Part shown: positions 40,340-49,588 of the stretch, one piece after another
Layout: the number at the start of each line of letters is the position of its first letter
How positions within the stretch are numbered: position 1 is the stretch's first letter
NCBI RefSeq assembly: GCF_019754945.1
Contig: NZ_JAEUWU010000005.1
Coordinates: 186,001 to 250,000 of the forward strand
Direction: 5' to 3'
Source: Corynebacterium pseudokroppenstedtii
GTDB taxonomy: Bacteria; Actinomycetota; Actinomycetes; Mycobacteriales; Mycobacteriaceae
Length of the DNA stretch: 64,000 nt
Translations under genes and position numbers: made by a program
Notes under the pieces: model-generated
Databases searched by the model: none
The model's input: the letters and a program-made list of their open reading frames with translations, nothing else
Told to the model about the DNA's origin: nothing

Positions 40340-42502
40340 TCACGCTGAGTGAGGCATCAGGTCGCATAGGGCGTCGACCAAATGGTCAAGATCGTCACGC
40401 GTGTGAGTTGCCATCGTCGTCACGCGGAGAATCGCTTGCCCGCGAGCGACCGTGGGATACCGAATCCCGGGGACGTGGAATCCACGCTCGGATAGCCCTT
40501 GGGAAATGCGGACGGCGTCGGCCTCGTCGCCAATAAAAATCGGGATGATGGGGGTGCTGTCGCTTGTCCCATCGACCAGTGGGATACCGTGGTCGCGCAG
40601 CTGATCGCGCAGATAGAGGGAGTTTTCCTGCAGTTGGTGGACGCGTTCGGGCTCGCGAAGAATTGTCGTGACCGCGGCTTGAGTTGCCGCCACTGAAGCT
40701 GGCGCTGAGGACGTGGAAAACACATAGCCGCGCGCCCGGTTTCGCAAGAACTCAGCCACGGGGGTGGAACAGCACACAGCCGCACCCTCCGATCCGAGGG
40801 CCTTGGACGCGGTGATGACCAGTAGATCCGGCCGCAAATCGGAGTCATCCGGCAATCCTGCACCGAGCGGGCTGTCTGCGCCAGCATCCTGACGTCGAGC
40901 GTCGTTCCAGTACTCGACGATGCCGCGACCAGTCCGACCTAGCGTTCCCGTGCCATGCGCATCGTCGATAAGAACCCATGAACCATGAGCCTGTGCCAGC
41001 CGCATGATGCTGGGGAGCGGGGCAATGTCGCCGTTCATGGAAAACACGCCGTCCGACACGATGAGTTTCCGGGGGCTTGCGCACTGGGCGAGTGCGTTCT
41101 CGAGGTGCTCCATGTCCTTGTGCGGGTAAATGCGTACCGCCGCGTTTCCCCGGGTCGCCATTCGGATGCCATCGATCAGGCTCGCGTGGTTGAGCTCGTC
41201 GGAGAAAATGGTCATTCCGGGAGTGTTCGCGGGGGCGGTGCTGGGGGTCTTGGGGATATCGGTAGCCAGCGTGGCCAGAACAGCGCCGTTTGCTTGATAC
41301 CCGGTACCGAACAGCACTGCGTCGTCGTACCCGGTGAACTCGGCCAGGGTTCGTTCCGTACTGGTGTGGATGGTGAAGTTTCCCGTGGTCAGACGACTAC
41401 CGCCAGTTCCGGCACCGTAGTGTTTGAGAGCCTCAGTTGCAGCTGCGATGACATCGGGATGTTCACTGAGCCCCAAATAGTTGCTGGACGAGAACAGTAG
41501 TGTGTCGGACCCGGCCACAGTCGTGTGGGGCATAGGTGCCGACGAGAACTCCAGCGGGTAGCGTCGCAAACCCTTGTTTTCCCAGGCGGTGAGGGATTGT
41601 TCGGCGAACGTCGTGAGGTCAGTTGCGATGTCGGTTGCAGGAATAGCACCGAATGCGTCGGGTTCATCGCGGTGTGCCGAGTGATTGTCCTGTGGTGGCC
41701 ACGGAATTCCGTGCACAATGACTGCAGTGTTTTCCAGGTAGTTGATGCAGTCAGCAATCTCGTCGTCAGTTCCCCGGACAAGGAACACGCGCCCGCCTTG
41801 GGGACTGCCCATTGGTTTGATGTTCTCAATCCGCACGTAGCGCCCCGATGTACTCACATATCCGGTCGTGTAATCGGGGTCGTCAGAAATGCACAGCTCC
41901 GCGCACACGGCGGGGTGGTACTGGACTTTCGACGCGAGCGTCAGTGCCTCACAGTAATATGGCTTCGTCGCCGCTGAGGACGACATTTCTTCGGCAGCGT
42001 CGGCCCCCGTCGCCATGTCATTATCCAATGCCGTCACTCGAACTCCGCGGATATCTTTCGTATCCCGACGCTCGCCGGTATCGGCGTCAAGGAGCATTGC
42101 GCCACGCATCCCCCGGATACGCGTCAGCGCCTTAAGCGCGTGCTCCGCGGTCGGAATTCCCGCGTCGCGAAGGATCTCCGTGCTCGTGCGGTGGGCGTCG
42201 TCGACAGTGTGTGTATGGCGCGTCTCCCGGGTGAGGGCGGGAATATGTGTGATTTCGTCCTCATCGACGCGGTGGACACTGACCACAACATCGTCGGGTT
42301 GCCCATTCGAGTGCGTCCAGGCTCGGTGCTCTAATTCGGTCACTGTCTGCATGATGTCCGACGCAGACACGATGCGCTCCGCGCCAGAAATATGCCGATC
42401 AGCACGATCACGTGATTCAGTGTGATCACCGGATGCACCGTCGCTGGTGCTGGGAGATGACGAGACCCGCGCGCTCGCCCGCATTTTGATGCTAAACCGC
42501 AC
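40340..42502 (-). CDS. bioWF: BioW-BioF fusion: pimeloyl-CoA ligase / 8-amino-7-oxononanoate synthase
   Basis: A 720-residue fusion. Residues about 1-265 are BioW (6-carboxyhexanoate--CoA ligase): 'RFSIKMRAS', 'HISGAERIV' (37-45), 'RGMRGAMLLD', 'CEALTLASKV', 'AELCISDDPDYTTGYV' (201-216) and 'GGRVFLVRG'. After a linker, residues about 300-720 are BioF, a PLP enzyme: 'FSSSNYLGLSEHP', 'GAGTGGSRLTTGN', 'IDDAHGTGTLGRTGRG' and the PLP Lys at about 567 in 'ITASKALGSEG'. It could turn pimelate into pimeloyl-CoA and then KAPA, the first steps of biotin synthesis. GTG 42502 follows AAAGGAG. Other bio genes are not in the window. Divergent from mtrA by 97 bases. Confidence 0.93.
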   Translation of the reverse strand: MRFSIKMRASARVSSSPSTSDGASGDHTESRDRADRHISGAERIVSASDIMQTVTELEHRAWTHSNGQPDDVVVSVHRVDEDEITHIPALTRETRHTHTVDDAHRTSTEILRDAGIPTAEHALKALTRIRGMRGAMLLDADTGERRDTKDIRGVRVTALDNDMATGADAAEEMSSSAATKPYYCEALTLASKVQYHPAVCAELCISDDPDYTTGYVSTSGRYVRIENIKPMGSPQGGRVFLVRGTDDEIADCINYLENTAVIVHGIPWPPQDNHSAHRDEPDAFGAIPATDIATDLTTFAEQSLTAWENKGLRRYPLEFSSAPMPHTTVAGSDTLLFSSSNYLGLSEHPDVIAAATEALKHYGAGTGGSRLTTGNFTIHTSTERTLAEFTGYDDAVLFGTGYQANGAVLATLATDIPKTPSTAPANTPGMTIFSDELNHASLIDGIRMATRGNAAVRIYPHKDMEHLENALAQCASPRKLIVSDGVFSMNGDIAPLPSIMRLAQAHGSWVLIDDAHGTGTLGRTGRGIVEYWNDARRQDAGADSPLGAGLPDDSDLRPDLLVITASKALGSEGAAVCCSTPVAEFLRNRARGYVFSTSSAPASVAATQAAVTTILREPERVHQLQENSLYLRDQLRDHGIPLVDGTSDSTPIIPIFIGDEADAVRISQGLSERGFHVPGIRYPTVARGQAILRVTTMATHTRDDLDHLVDALCDLMPHSA

Positions 42503-42599
42503 CGTACACTCCTTTTATCAGGATCTGATGAAGGGTAATACCCGGAGCTATCATAAGTTGCTGCGACTGTGTCTCAGCCATATGCCAGAATATAGAAAT

Positions 42600-43274
42600 A
42601 TGAAGACAAAAATCCTCGTTGTCGACGATGACCCGGCCATTGCGGAAATGCTCATGATCGTCCTTCAAGGTGAAGGGTTCGATACGGTCGTGGTGGGTGA
42701 TGGTGCAGAGGCCGTGACCGCCGCATCCAACGAGGATCCTGATCTCATTTTGCTCGACGTCATGCTGCCGAGCATGAACGGGGTCGACGTGTGCCGGGCT
42801 ATTCGGAAGACGTCAGGGGTGCCCATCGTGATGTTGAGTGCTCGCACCGACACTGTCGACGTTGTCTTGGGCTTGGAGTCCGGCGCGGATGATTACATCA
42901 ATAAGCCGTTTAAGCCGAAAGAACTGGTGGCGCGCGTTCGTGCGCAGTTGCGGCGTCGTGAGCAGGCCACGGGGGACATCATCCACGTCGGCGATTTGGT
43001 TATCGACGTTCCGGGGCACATCGTGAAGCGCGATGGGAAGGAAATTCCGCTTACCCCTATCGAGTTCGATCTGCTTACCCAGTTGGCTAGCCGGCCGAAG
43101 CAAGTGCTCACGCGTGAGGAACTGCTGCGGGAAGTGTGGGGATACAAGCAGCCCACGGACACCCGTGTGTTGAATGTTCATATCAACCGCTTGCGGATCA
43201 AGGTCGAGAAGGATCACAAGAATCCGAAGCTGATCCAGGCCGTCCGAGGAGTGGGTTACAAGATCGGTGAGTAG
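42600..43274 (+). CDS. mtrA: Response regulator MtrA
   Basis: A 224-residue OmpR-family regulator. The receiver starts 'KILVVDDDPAIAEMLMIVL', the phosphorylated Asp is about residue 53 (LLDVML), followed by 'MLSARTDTVDVVLGLESGADDYINKPFKPKELVARVRAQ' in pieces, and a winged-helix output domain ending 'VLNVHINRLRIKVE...RGVGYKIGE'. MtrA controls cell-wall remodelling, osmotic stress and cell division genes. The family length supports ATG 42600 (or ATG 42582). It overlaps mtrB by eight bases. Confidence 0.97.
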   Translation: MKTKILVVDDDPAIAEMLMIVLQGEGFDTVVVGDGAEAVTAASNEDPDLILLDVMLPSMNGVDVCRAIRKTSGVPIVMLSARTDTVDVVLGLESGADDYINKPFKPKELVARVRAQLRRREQATGDIIHVGDLVIDVPGHIVKRDGKEIPLTPIEFDLLTQLASRPKQVLTREELLREVWGYKQPTDTRVLNVHINRLRIKVEKDHKNPKLIQAVRGVGYKIGE

Positions 43275-45714
43275 CGGAAATCCAGAGTCCCGGCCGGGAC
43301 GATTACGTCATCCCCTCTTTGATCCGAAGAATCAAGAGGGGCTTAGTGCACTTGTCCGCCCTTCGTTGCGTGATAACGACTCAGATGGCCACAGCCGCTG
43401 GCCACTGAGCATACGGCGTTTTTGGCGCCGAATAGTAGACAAGTGGCAGACATCCGCCCAAGTGAAAACCGTGGGGCGGATGTTTATTGCGTCAGCCATC
43501 GTTCTATTCGTCCTGGGTTTCACGCTTATTTCTTTTATGACGACTCGGCTTACCCAAGCCAAAGTGGAGGCCGCTCAAGATGGCATCGATAGGGCCCGGC
43601 GTGCTGTCGAGCAGCAGATCGACGCGTCGGACACCTCGAACTCGATTCAGGTTCGTATCAACGCGGCCAGGACTGCCCTGACCGAGCGCGGTGGTGGATC
43701 CGACGCGTCGGATTCGTCATCAGGCCCGGTCAACTCGGCTTATGAGCCGGTGCTGATCGCACCCGATATCAATGGTGAGGACGTCGTTTCGCCTGACAAC
43801 GCTCAGATCCCAAAAAGCCTCAGGAATTTTATTCACGACAATCAAGTGGCGTATCAGTTCGATACGCTGCGACACTCCGATGGCAGTCGGTATAAAGCCC
43901 TTATCATTGGTTCGCCTGTGTCCTCTGATGTGCAGGGCCTGGAGCTGTATCTGATCTTGCCGATGGATAACGACGAATCCACCTTGGCGCTGATGCGCGG
44001 GCTGATATCCAGTGGTGGGATCATTCTTCTTGTTGTGCTGGTCGGCATCGTCTGGACCTTCGCGCAGCAGGTCACGACCCCTGTGCGCACGGCCAGCCGC
44101 ACGGCTGAAAGGTTTTCTCAAGGGCACTTGAGTGAGCGCATGGCGGTGAATGGTCGCGACGAGATGGCGCGCCTGGCCACGAGTTTTAACTCCATGGCAG
44201 ACTCGTTATCGAAGCAGATTAAGCAGCTCGAAGAGTATGGTGACCTGCAAAAACAGTTCACGTCGGATGTGTCTCACGAGCTGAGATCACCCTTGACGAC
44301 GGTTCGGATGGCGGCGGACATCATCGAAGACAACGCCGACAACCTTGACCCCGTGATGCGTCGTGCGTCGTCGTTGATGAATAAAGAATTGGGGCGTTTC
44401 GAGGGGCTACTCAGTGACCTTTTGGATATTTCCCGCCACGATTCCGGCGTTGAGGAGTTGTCGCTTGAGCAGGTCGATTTGCTGGGTGCGTTGCATGATG
44501 CGTGGCTGTTGAACGTCCAATTGGCGAAGAAACTCAACGTGCTTGTGCGTTTCCATGTGCCCAGCGAGCCGCTGTTTATGCCCATTGATACTCGACGGGT
44601 CCAACGCATTTTCCGCAACCTCATTGAGAACGCGCTGGACCATGCTGAAGGCAAGCCCGTCGATATCGCTGTTCGACGCAATGATCGGGCGGTGTCGATC
44701 ATCGTGTCGGACCACGGTGTCGGGCTGAAAGCGGGTGAAGAAGACCTTGTGTTCAACCGCTTTTGGCGCGCTGATCCCTCCCGTGTGCGCCACCGTGGGG
44801 GCACTGGGCTGGGCCTGGCCATTGCCCGCGAGAACGCTGCGTTGCATGGCGGCAAGCTCGACGCGATCGGTGAGATTAAGGTCGGCTCTTGTTTCCGACT
44901 GACACTTCCGATCGATCCCGACGTCCCCGTGACGGCGAATGACGCTGCCTTGGACCTCGCGGTGGGGGAGAAGGCCGACGCAGCATTAACGTCCTATCCG
45001 GAGCTGGTTGTGAAGACGTATGGCGCTGTGGACCACGCTGTCACTGAACCAACCGACGGCGACGAGGTTAGTGCCGGTGACGTTCCAGCTGGTGATGATG
45101 TTCATGCTGGCGGCGATGCTTACGTTGGTGGCAAGTTGAGTGATGCTAGCGCGTTTGGTTCTGGTACGGGCGACTCTGGTGTGGCCGATGAACGCGGAGT
45201 GTCATCGGATGGCCAACAGGCGTTATTTGGCCCGTCGGCGGAACCTTCTTTGAGCGGATCCACACAGAACGCTCAAGCAGAAAGCTCGGATGTAGATCAG
45301 TCGAGTGAAGTCGGCGCGTCGGCAACTGAGAGCGCACTATCAGCCGAATCGGCGCAACCGCCGGCAACCCCCGATGAAGTAACCTCAGGCGAAATCGCCC
45401 CGAGTGAAGAGTGGCCGACGGTACACTCCGGATCCGCTGCCGACTCAGCCACCGGTCATGACGTCGAAAATAGTGCTGCCACCAGCGAGAAAGCCGTCGA
45501 TAGTGCAGGTGCCGACGGCCGTGGGAATGATTATCCTGCTGAGGATGATTATTACGGTACGGAGTTAGAGGAAATCAGCGAAGAAGAACTCCGCGCGGCC
45601 GCCGAAATGGACGACTTCGATCCCGAACCATCTGGATCGCTGCCCGTTGATACGCCCGGCAATGCTGACCCCCATACCGAAATCGCTCACACCGATGCTG
45701 AGGAGGACCAATGA
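43267..45714 (+). CDS. mtrB: Sensor histidine kinase MtrB with long acidic extension
   Basis: An 815-residue kinase. Two membrane segments (about residues 72-95 and 238-262) flank an extracellular domain; HAMP follows, then HisKA 'DVSHELRSPLTTVRMA' with His337 and a HATPase with 'RIFRNLIENALDHAEG' and 'HRGGTGLGLAIAREN'. After about residue 560 a 250-residue acidic, Ser/Glu/Asp-rich tail extends the protein well beyond the roughly 500-570 residues usual for MtrB; its function is unknown. GTG 43267 overlaps mtrA. The stop overlaps the lpqB start. Confidence 0.93.
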   Translation: MSSGNPESRPGRLRHPLFDPKNQEGLSALVRPSLRDNDSDGHSRWPLSIRRFWRRIVDKWQTSAQVKTVGRMFIASAIVLFVLGFTLISFMTTRLTQAKVEAAQDGIDRARRAVEQQIDASDTSNSIQVRINAARTALTERGGGSDASDSSSGPVNSAYEPVLIAPDINGEDVVSPDNAQIPKSLRNFIHDNQVAYQFDTLRHSDGSRYKALIIGSPVSSDVQGLELYLILPMDNDESTLALMRGLISSGGIILLVVLVGIVWTFAQQVTTPVRTASRTAERFSQGHLSERMAVNGRDEMARLATSFNSMADSLSKQIKQLEEYGDLQKQFTSDVSHELRSPLTTVRMAADIIEDNADNLDPVMRRASSLMNKELGRFEGLLSDLLDISRHDSGVEELSLEQVDLLGALHDAWLLNVQLAKKLNVLVRFHVPSEPLFMPIDTRRVQRIFRNLIENALDHAEGKPVDIAVRRNDRAVSIIVSDHGVGLKAGEEDLVFNRFWRADPSRVRHRGGTGLGLAIARENAALHGGKLDAIGEIKVGSCFRLTLPIDPDVPVTANDAALDLAVGEKADAALTSYPELVVKTYGAVDHAVTEPTDGDEVSAGDVPAGDDVHAGGDAYVGGKLSDASAFGSGTGDSGVADERGVSSDGQQALFGPSAEPSLSGSTQNAQAESSDVDQSSEVGASATESALSAESAQPPATPDEVTSGEIAPSEEWPTVHSGSAADSATGHDVENSAATSEKAVDSAGADGRGNDYPAEDDYYGTELEEISEEELRAAAEMDDFDPEPSGSLPVDTPGNADPHTEIAHTDAEEDQ

Positions 45715-47609
45715 TGAACAAACCGTGGCCCTCGTCGCGACGCGGCCGTGTGGTCGCCGTCAGCACTGCACTCTGCCTCGGGGTAGCCTCGTCATTGTCA
45801 GGGTGTGCCACCTTGCCCAGCCATAGTGATCCGAAAGCTATCCATTCCTACGCGCCGGGGGAGTCGGGGACAACTGTTCCCGGGCCCCAAAAGGGCGACG
45901 CCCCCGACGAAGTGCTCCGCGGCTTTTTCTCCGCCTCAGCTCACCCTTCGCACAGTCACAAGGCTGCTCGCGCGTTCCTGACCAGCAAGTCGTCAGATGC
46001 ATGGAAAGACGGCAATGACGCGTTCATCGTCCAGCAGCTCAACATTAATTCGTCGGGTCAACCGTTGGATGATGAAGCGACATTCGATGTGTCGGGCTCC
46101 ACAATTGGCGTCCTGGGCGATGGGGGAACGTTCACCCCACGGAGCGGCTCCTACCGTTCACAATTCAAACTAAAGAAGGTGAACGGGGAATGGAGGATCT
46201 CGTCGGTACCTGAGGGCATCATCCTGCAGAGCGTCGACTTCGAACAGACCTATCGGGCCTACTCGGTGTACTTCTTGGACCACACCGGGCGATACTTGGT
46301 ATCCGACCGACGGTGGATCTATTCCCAGCAGGACACGATTGAGTCGAGCCTCATGTCACTCCTTGCCAGTGGGCCACGCCAGGAACTTGCGCCCGGCATT
46401 GGCACCGCTCTACCTACGGGAACGTCGATCACCGCGAAGAGCGACAAAGTCGGCGGGTCTACCGTCGATATCAAGGGGCTGTCGCAAGTCAGTAGCGACG
46501 ATCGCCAAAAGATCGCCGGGCAAGTAGTGTGGACGCTCATTCACGCCGATGTGCGCGGACCGTTCACCCTCATGGCGGACGGAGCGCCCCTGCTCGACCA
46601 GGCGCACAAGTCGCTGAGCGCGTCCGACGTTTCAGACCTCAACCCCGAACCGCCGGAGATGAACACCCTTCACGCCATTGCGGACGGAAGTCTCGAGACG
46701 ATCTCGGCTTCGGGCGCCACTGGTGATCGTGGCCCATTCGGGCGTGACGGCAAGATCCTCTCTGCCGGAATTACGCCGAATGGTGGTCTAGCAGCAGTCG
46801 TGGAACGCGACAACACCGCGGATGATGACGAAGGACGTGGCCAGTCAGGCAGCGGCAGTAGTGTTTTGCGCATCGGGCACGTGATGGATACCGACGCCGA
46901 CACCCGGAATAGCCTGGAGGAAGCCGATGGGGCGGCGCAACCCATTGTGCGCGGTCGAACGCTCACCCGACCGTCGTGGTCAGAAGACGGCACAGTGGCC
47001 TGGACCGTCGCCGATGGCAAAGAAATCCACCGCGTCGAATACCAAACCGGGACGGACAGCAAATCCGGGTCCGGGAGCGTCAAGAATGAATACATCGTCG
47101 ATAACGACGCTCTCCGAGCCCAACTCCGCAGCGACGACGACGGCGACGACGAGAATAACGACCACAAAATCAGTGAATTCCGCGTGGCCAACGACGGCGT
47201 TCGGGCGGCCATGATCATCGGCGGCCGCGTGTTCACGGCGATCATCGCGCCGGGTGAGGGCGGTAAGAGCCGCATCATGTCTCCTCGCGAGCTGGGTGAG
47301 GTTTTTGTGGGCGACACCGCGACGAGCTTAGATTGGCAACCAGATGGTTCGCTCTTAATTGGCACGCAGTCGCAGGACGCGCCGATATGGAGTGTTCAAC
47401 CCGACGGCTCCGATGCAACCAGGTTGACCTCGAATAACGTGCAGGCCCCGGTGTCGGCCGTGGCGTCCACGCGCAACGAGCTCTACATCACCGATTCGCG
47501 GTCGGTGCTGCAACTGGAACGGAACAATTCGTCGGATACGGCGACGCAGAACTGGCGTGAAGTGCCGGGACTGCAAGGCATTCGCGCGCAGCCGATCGTC
47601 TCTAGGTAA
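45711..47609 (+). CDS. lpqB: Lipoprotein LpqB
   Basis: A 632-residue lipoprotein: signal peptide with lipobox 'LSGC' (Cys about residue 32), a GerMN-like N-terminal part ('SSLMSLLASGPRQELAPGIGTALPTG') and a C-terminal beta-propeller-like LpqB domain. LpqB interacts with MtrB and modulates MtrA signalling in mycobacteria; the operon order mtrA-mtrB-lpqB is conserved. AGGAGG is at 45701-45706; ATG 45711 or 45714, the first overlapping mtrB's stop. Confidence 0.95.
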   Translation: MMNKPWPSSRRGRVVAVSTALCLGVASSLSGCATLPSHSDPKAIHSYAPGESGTTVPGPQKGDAPDEVLRGFFSASAHPSHSHKAARAFLTSKSSDAWKDGNDAFIVQQLNINSSGQPLDDEATFDVSGSTIGVLGDGGTFTPRSGSYRSQFKLKKVNGEWRISSVPEGIILQSVDFEQTYRAYSVYFLDHTGRYLVSDRRWIYSQQDTIESSLMSLLASGPRQELAPGIGTALPTGTSITAKSDKVGGSTVDIKGLSQVSSDDRQKIAGQVVWTLIHADVRGPFTLMADGAPLLDQAHKSLSASDVSDLNPEPPEMNTLHAIADGSLETISASGATGDRGPFGRDGKILSAGITPNGGLAAVVERDNTADDDEGRGQSGSGSSVLRIGHVMDTDADTRNSLEEADGAAQPIVRGRTLTRPSWSEDGTVAWTVADGKEIHRVEYQTGTDSKSGSGSVKNEYIVDNDALRAQLRSDDDGDDENNDHKISEFRVANDGVRAAMIIGGRVFTAIIAPGEGGKSRIMSPRELGEVFVGDTATSLDWQPDGSLLIGTQSQDAPIWSVQPDGSDATRLTSNNVQAPVSAVASTRNELYITDSRSVLQLERNNSSDTATQNWREVPGLQGIRAQPIVSR

Positions 47610-47657
47610 GGCGATCGGGTACAACGCGGCACAACGCAGGCACTATGCGACGGGGGG

Positions 47658-48407
47658 ATGATGCCAGTGCGGTGGACGATTGGCTCGGCCGCTCGCGCAA
47701 CAATGGACCTCCTCCTTCCCGCGGATTGTCCGGGATGCGGGCACCCCACGGTGCCGGGAGAACCGTCGGGGCTGTGCATTCGGTGCGAGCGCCTGTGCCA
47801 GCAGGATCCTCCCTTCTTCACGACGCCACGCCTGGACCCCGGTATCCCCATCGTGGTGAGCGGGTCGTACGGAGGCGTGCACCGCCAGGTGCTCTTGGGC
47901 GCGAAGGAACGCGGCCGACGCGATGCCCGTGACGTGTGTGGTGCGCTGATGGTGGGCACATTCCGGTGGCTGTGGGCTAACGGGTACCTGCCCGATCCTC
48001 ACGTGGTGCCGTGGGTGCTTGTTCCTGCACCGACGACCCGTCGTGCGTCGCGCCAACGCGGAGGCGACCTCGTGACGCGATGGTGCCAGGACACAGCCCA
48101 GGGAATATGCGGCGATATCACCGTCGCCCCTGTGTTGCGAAGCAGAGGAACTAAGCGAGACCAAGTAGGGCTCTCCGCCGCCGCGCGGAGGGAAAACCTT
48201 TCCGGCGCAGTCGCCGTCGATAAGCGCGAGTGGGACCGGTACACCAGGAATACGCGGGCAAACATGGGGCAGACCGGCGCTCACTCTCCACAGGTGATCC
48301 TCGTCGATGATGTGGTCACAACCGGATCGACATGCGCGGAATCGGTCCTCGTCCTTCGCGCGCACGGGTGGCATCCGGTGACGGGGGTAGCGTTGTGTAG
48401 CGCGTAG
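47658..48407 (+). CDS. comF: ComF-family phosphoribosyltransferase-like protein
   Basis: A 249-residue protein with an N-terminal Cys-x2-Cys pair of pairs ('CPGCGHPT', 'CIRCERLC') that can bind zinc and a C-terminal PRTase fold with the PRPP motif 'VILVDDVVTTGST'. Another family motif is 'RRASRQRGGD'. ComF relates to DNA uptake in competent bacteria, but in actinobacteria its role is unsettled. It lies 48 bases after lpqB. Start at 47658 is ATG or 47661. Confidence 0.88.
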   Translation: MMPVRWTIGSAARATMDLLLPADCPGCGHPTVPGEPSGLCIRCERLCQQDPPFFTTPRLDPGIPIVVSGSYGGVHRQVLLGAKERGRRDARDVCGALMVGTFRWLWANGYLPDPHVVPWVLVPAPTTRRASRQRGGDLVTRWCQDTAQGICGDITVAPVLRSRGTKRDQVGLSAAARRENLSGAVAVDKREWDRYTRNTRANMGQTGAHSPQVILVDDVVTTGSTCAESVLVLRAHGWHPVTGVALCSA

Positions 48408-48650
48408 CCCACTAAACCCCCTTGATAATGTCCGTTTAGTGCTCCCCAAGGCCGTGATTGTGGGTACCCCCACCCCCGAACCTGAGCTCGTCCAGGTAGT
48501 CTTGAAAGTGTCCTTGAAGGCAACCATTGGGTTGCCGTGGAACCGGCGCCATACACAGTGCCGCAGGAAAAGAGCTGGATAGAAGCCCTATAAGGCTATT
48601 GCGATTCAGTCCGTGCGACACTGGCGCCCCTAGTGTTGGAGGTAGAGCTC

Positions 48651-49346
48651 GTGACCACACCTGCTGAGAAAGATGAGGCTGTCACACCACAAGCCCAGGT
48701 ACACCTCACTGGCCGTAACGTTGACATTCCCGATCACTTCGCCGATAGGGTTAACGCGAAATTGGCCAAAATTGAACGCCTGGATCCTACGTTGACCTCC
48801 TTCCACGTCGAGCTGCTGCATGAACCTAACCCGCGCCGCGCTGACCGTGCTGATCGCATTCAGATCACGGCGTCTGGCAAAGGTCATATCGCTCGGGCGG
48901 AAGCAAAGGAAGATAGCTTCTATGCGGCATTGGAAAGCGCAATTGGCCGCATGGAACGTAGCCTCCGGAAGGTGAAAGTGCGCCGGCAGATTAGCCGTTC
49001 CGGCCACCGCACACCGATCTCCGTGGGCGAGGCGACGGCCCAACTGGTGCAAGACGCCAAGGATGAGCAGAAGACAGAGCAGCCTGGCAAGTACGACGTT
49101 GATCCCTACGCAGCGGACTTCGAGCCGGGCAAGATTGTTCGTCGCAAGACTCACCCGTCGACACCGATTAGTGTCGACGAAGCACTCAGCGAGATGGAAT
49201 TGGTTGGGCACGACTTCTTCCTGTTCGTGAATAAGGAAAACAACAAGCCGTCGGTTGTGTACCGTCGTCACGCTTTTGACTACGGTCTGATTACCCTCGG
49301 CTCTGAGGAAGAGGCTGCGGCAGAATCTGCCGGCGCAGACAAGTAA
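48651..49346 (+). CDS. hpf: Ribosome hibernation promoting factor, long form
   Basis: A 231-residue long HPF. N-terminal domain: 'VHLTGRNVDIPDHFADRVNAKLAKIERLD', C-terminal dimerisation domain: 'KTHPSTPISVDEALSEMELVGHDFFLFVN'. It dimerises 70S ribosomes into 100S particles in stress. GTG 48651 with GGAGG 13 bases upstream; an ATG-less longer frame begins at 48633. It precedes secA as in C. glutamicum. A clear terminator follows. Confidence 0.95.
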   Translation: MTTPAEKDEAVTPQAQVHLTGRNVDIPDHFADRVNAKLAKIERLDPTLTSFHVELLHEPNPRRADRADRIQITASGKGHIARAEAKEDSFYAALESAIGRMERSLRKVKVRRQISRSGHRTPISVGEATAQLVQDAKDEQKTEQPGKYDVDPYAADFEPGKIVRRKTHPSTPISVDEALSEMELVGHDFFLFVNKENNKPSVVYRRHAFDYGLITLGSEEEAAAESAGADK

Positions 49347-49361
49347 CGCCTGTTGACGAAT

Positions 49362-49388
49362 CCGGCTCCCACGTGGGGCCGGTTTTCT
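49362..49388 (+). terminator. Rho-independent terminator after hpf
   Basis: Stem CCGGCTCC (49362-49369) against GGGGCCGG (49375-49382) with a five-base loop and one G-U pair, followed by TTTTCTC. It separates hpf from secA. Confidence 0.85.
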
Positions 49389-49588
49389 CATGTCTGGCCA
49401 CAGTTAAGGTGGCCGATACGTCGGGATAAGTCGCCAGAGAAATTGGCGTGGTTCACCCGCTAGTGGTCAACACCGTATACTGCCAACCGAGTAGACTGCC
49501 CGTGTTATCTATGCTCGCCTGGTGGGGCATACACTCGCTGGTAGCATTATCCATCCGTTAATCGACAGTTGTTAAAGGACCATTCCCT

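Noticed and set aside
45711..45720. Possibility that lpqB starts at 45714 instead of 45711
   Set aside because: Both ATGs are usable; the difference is one residue and does not change the annotation.
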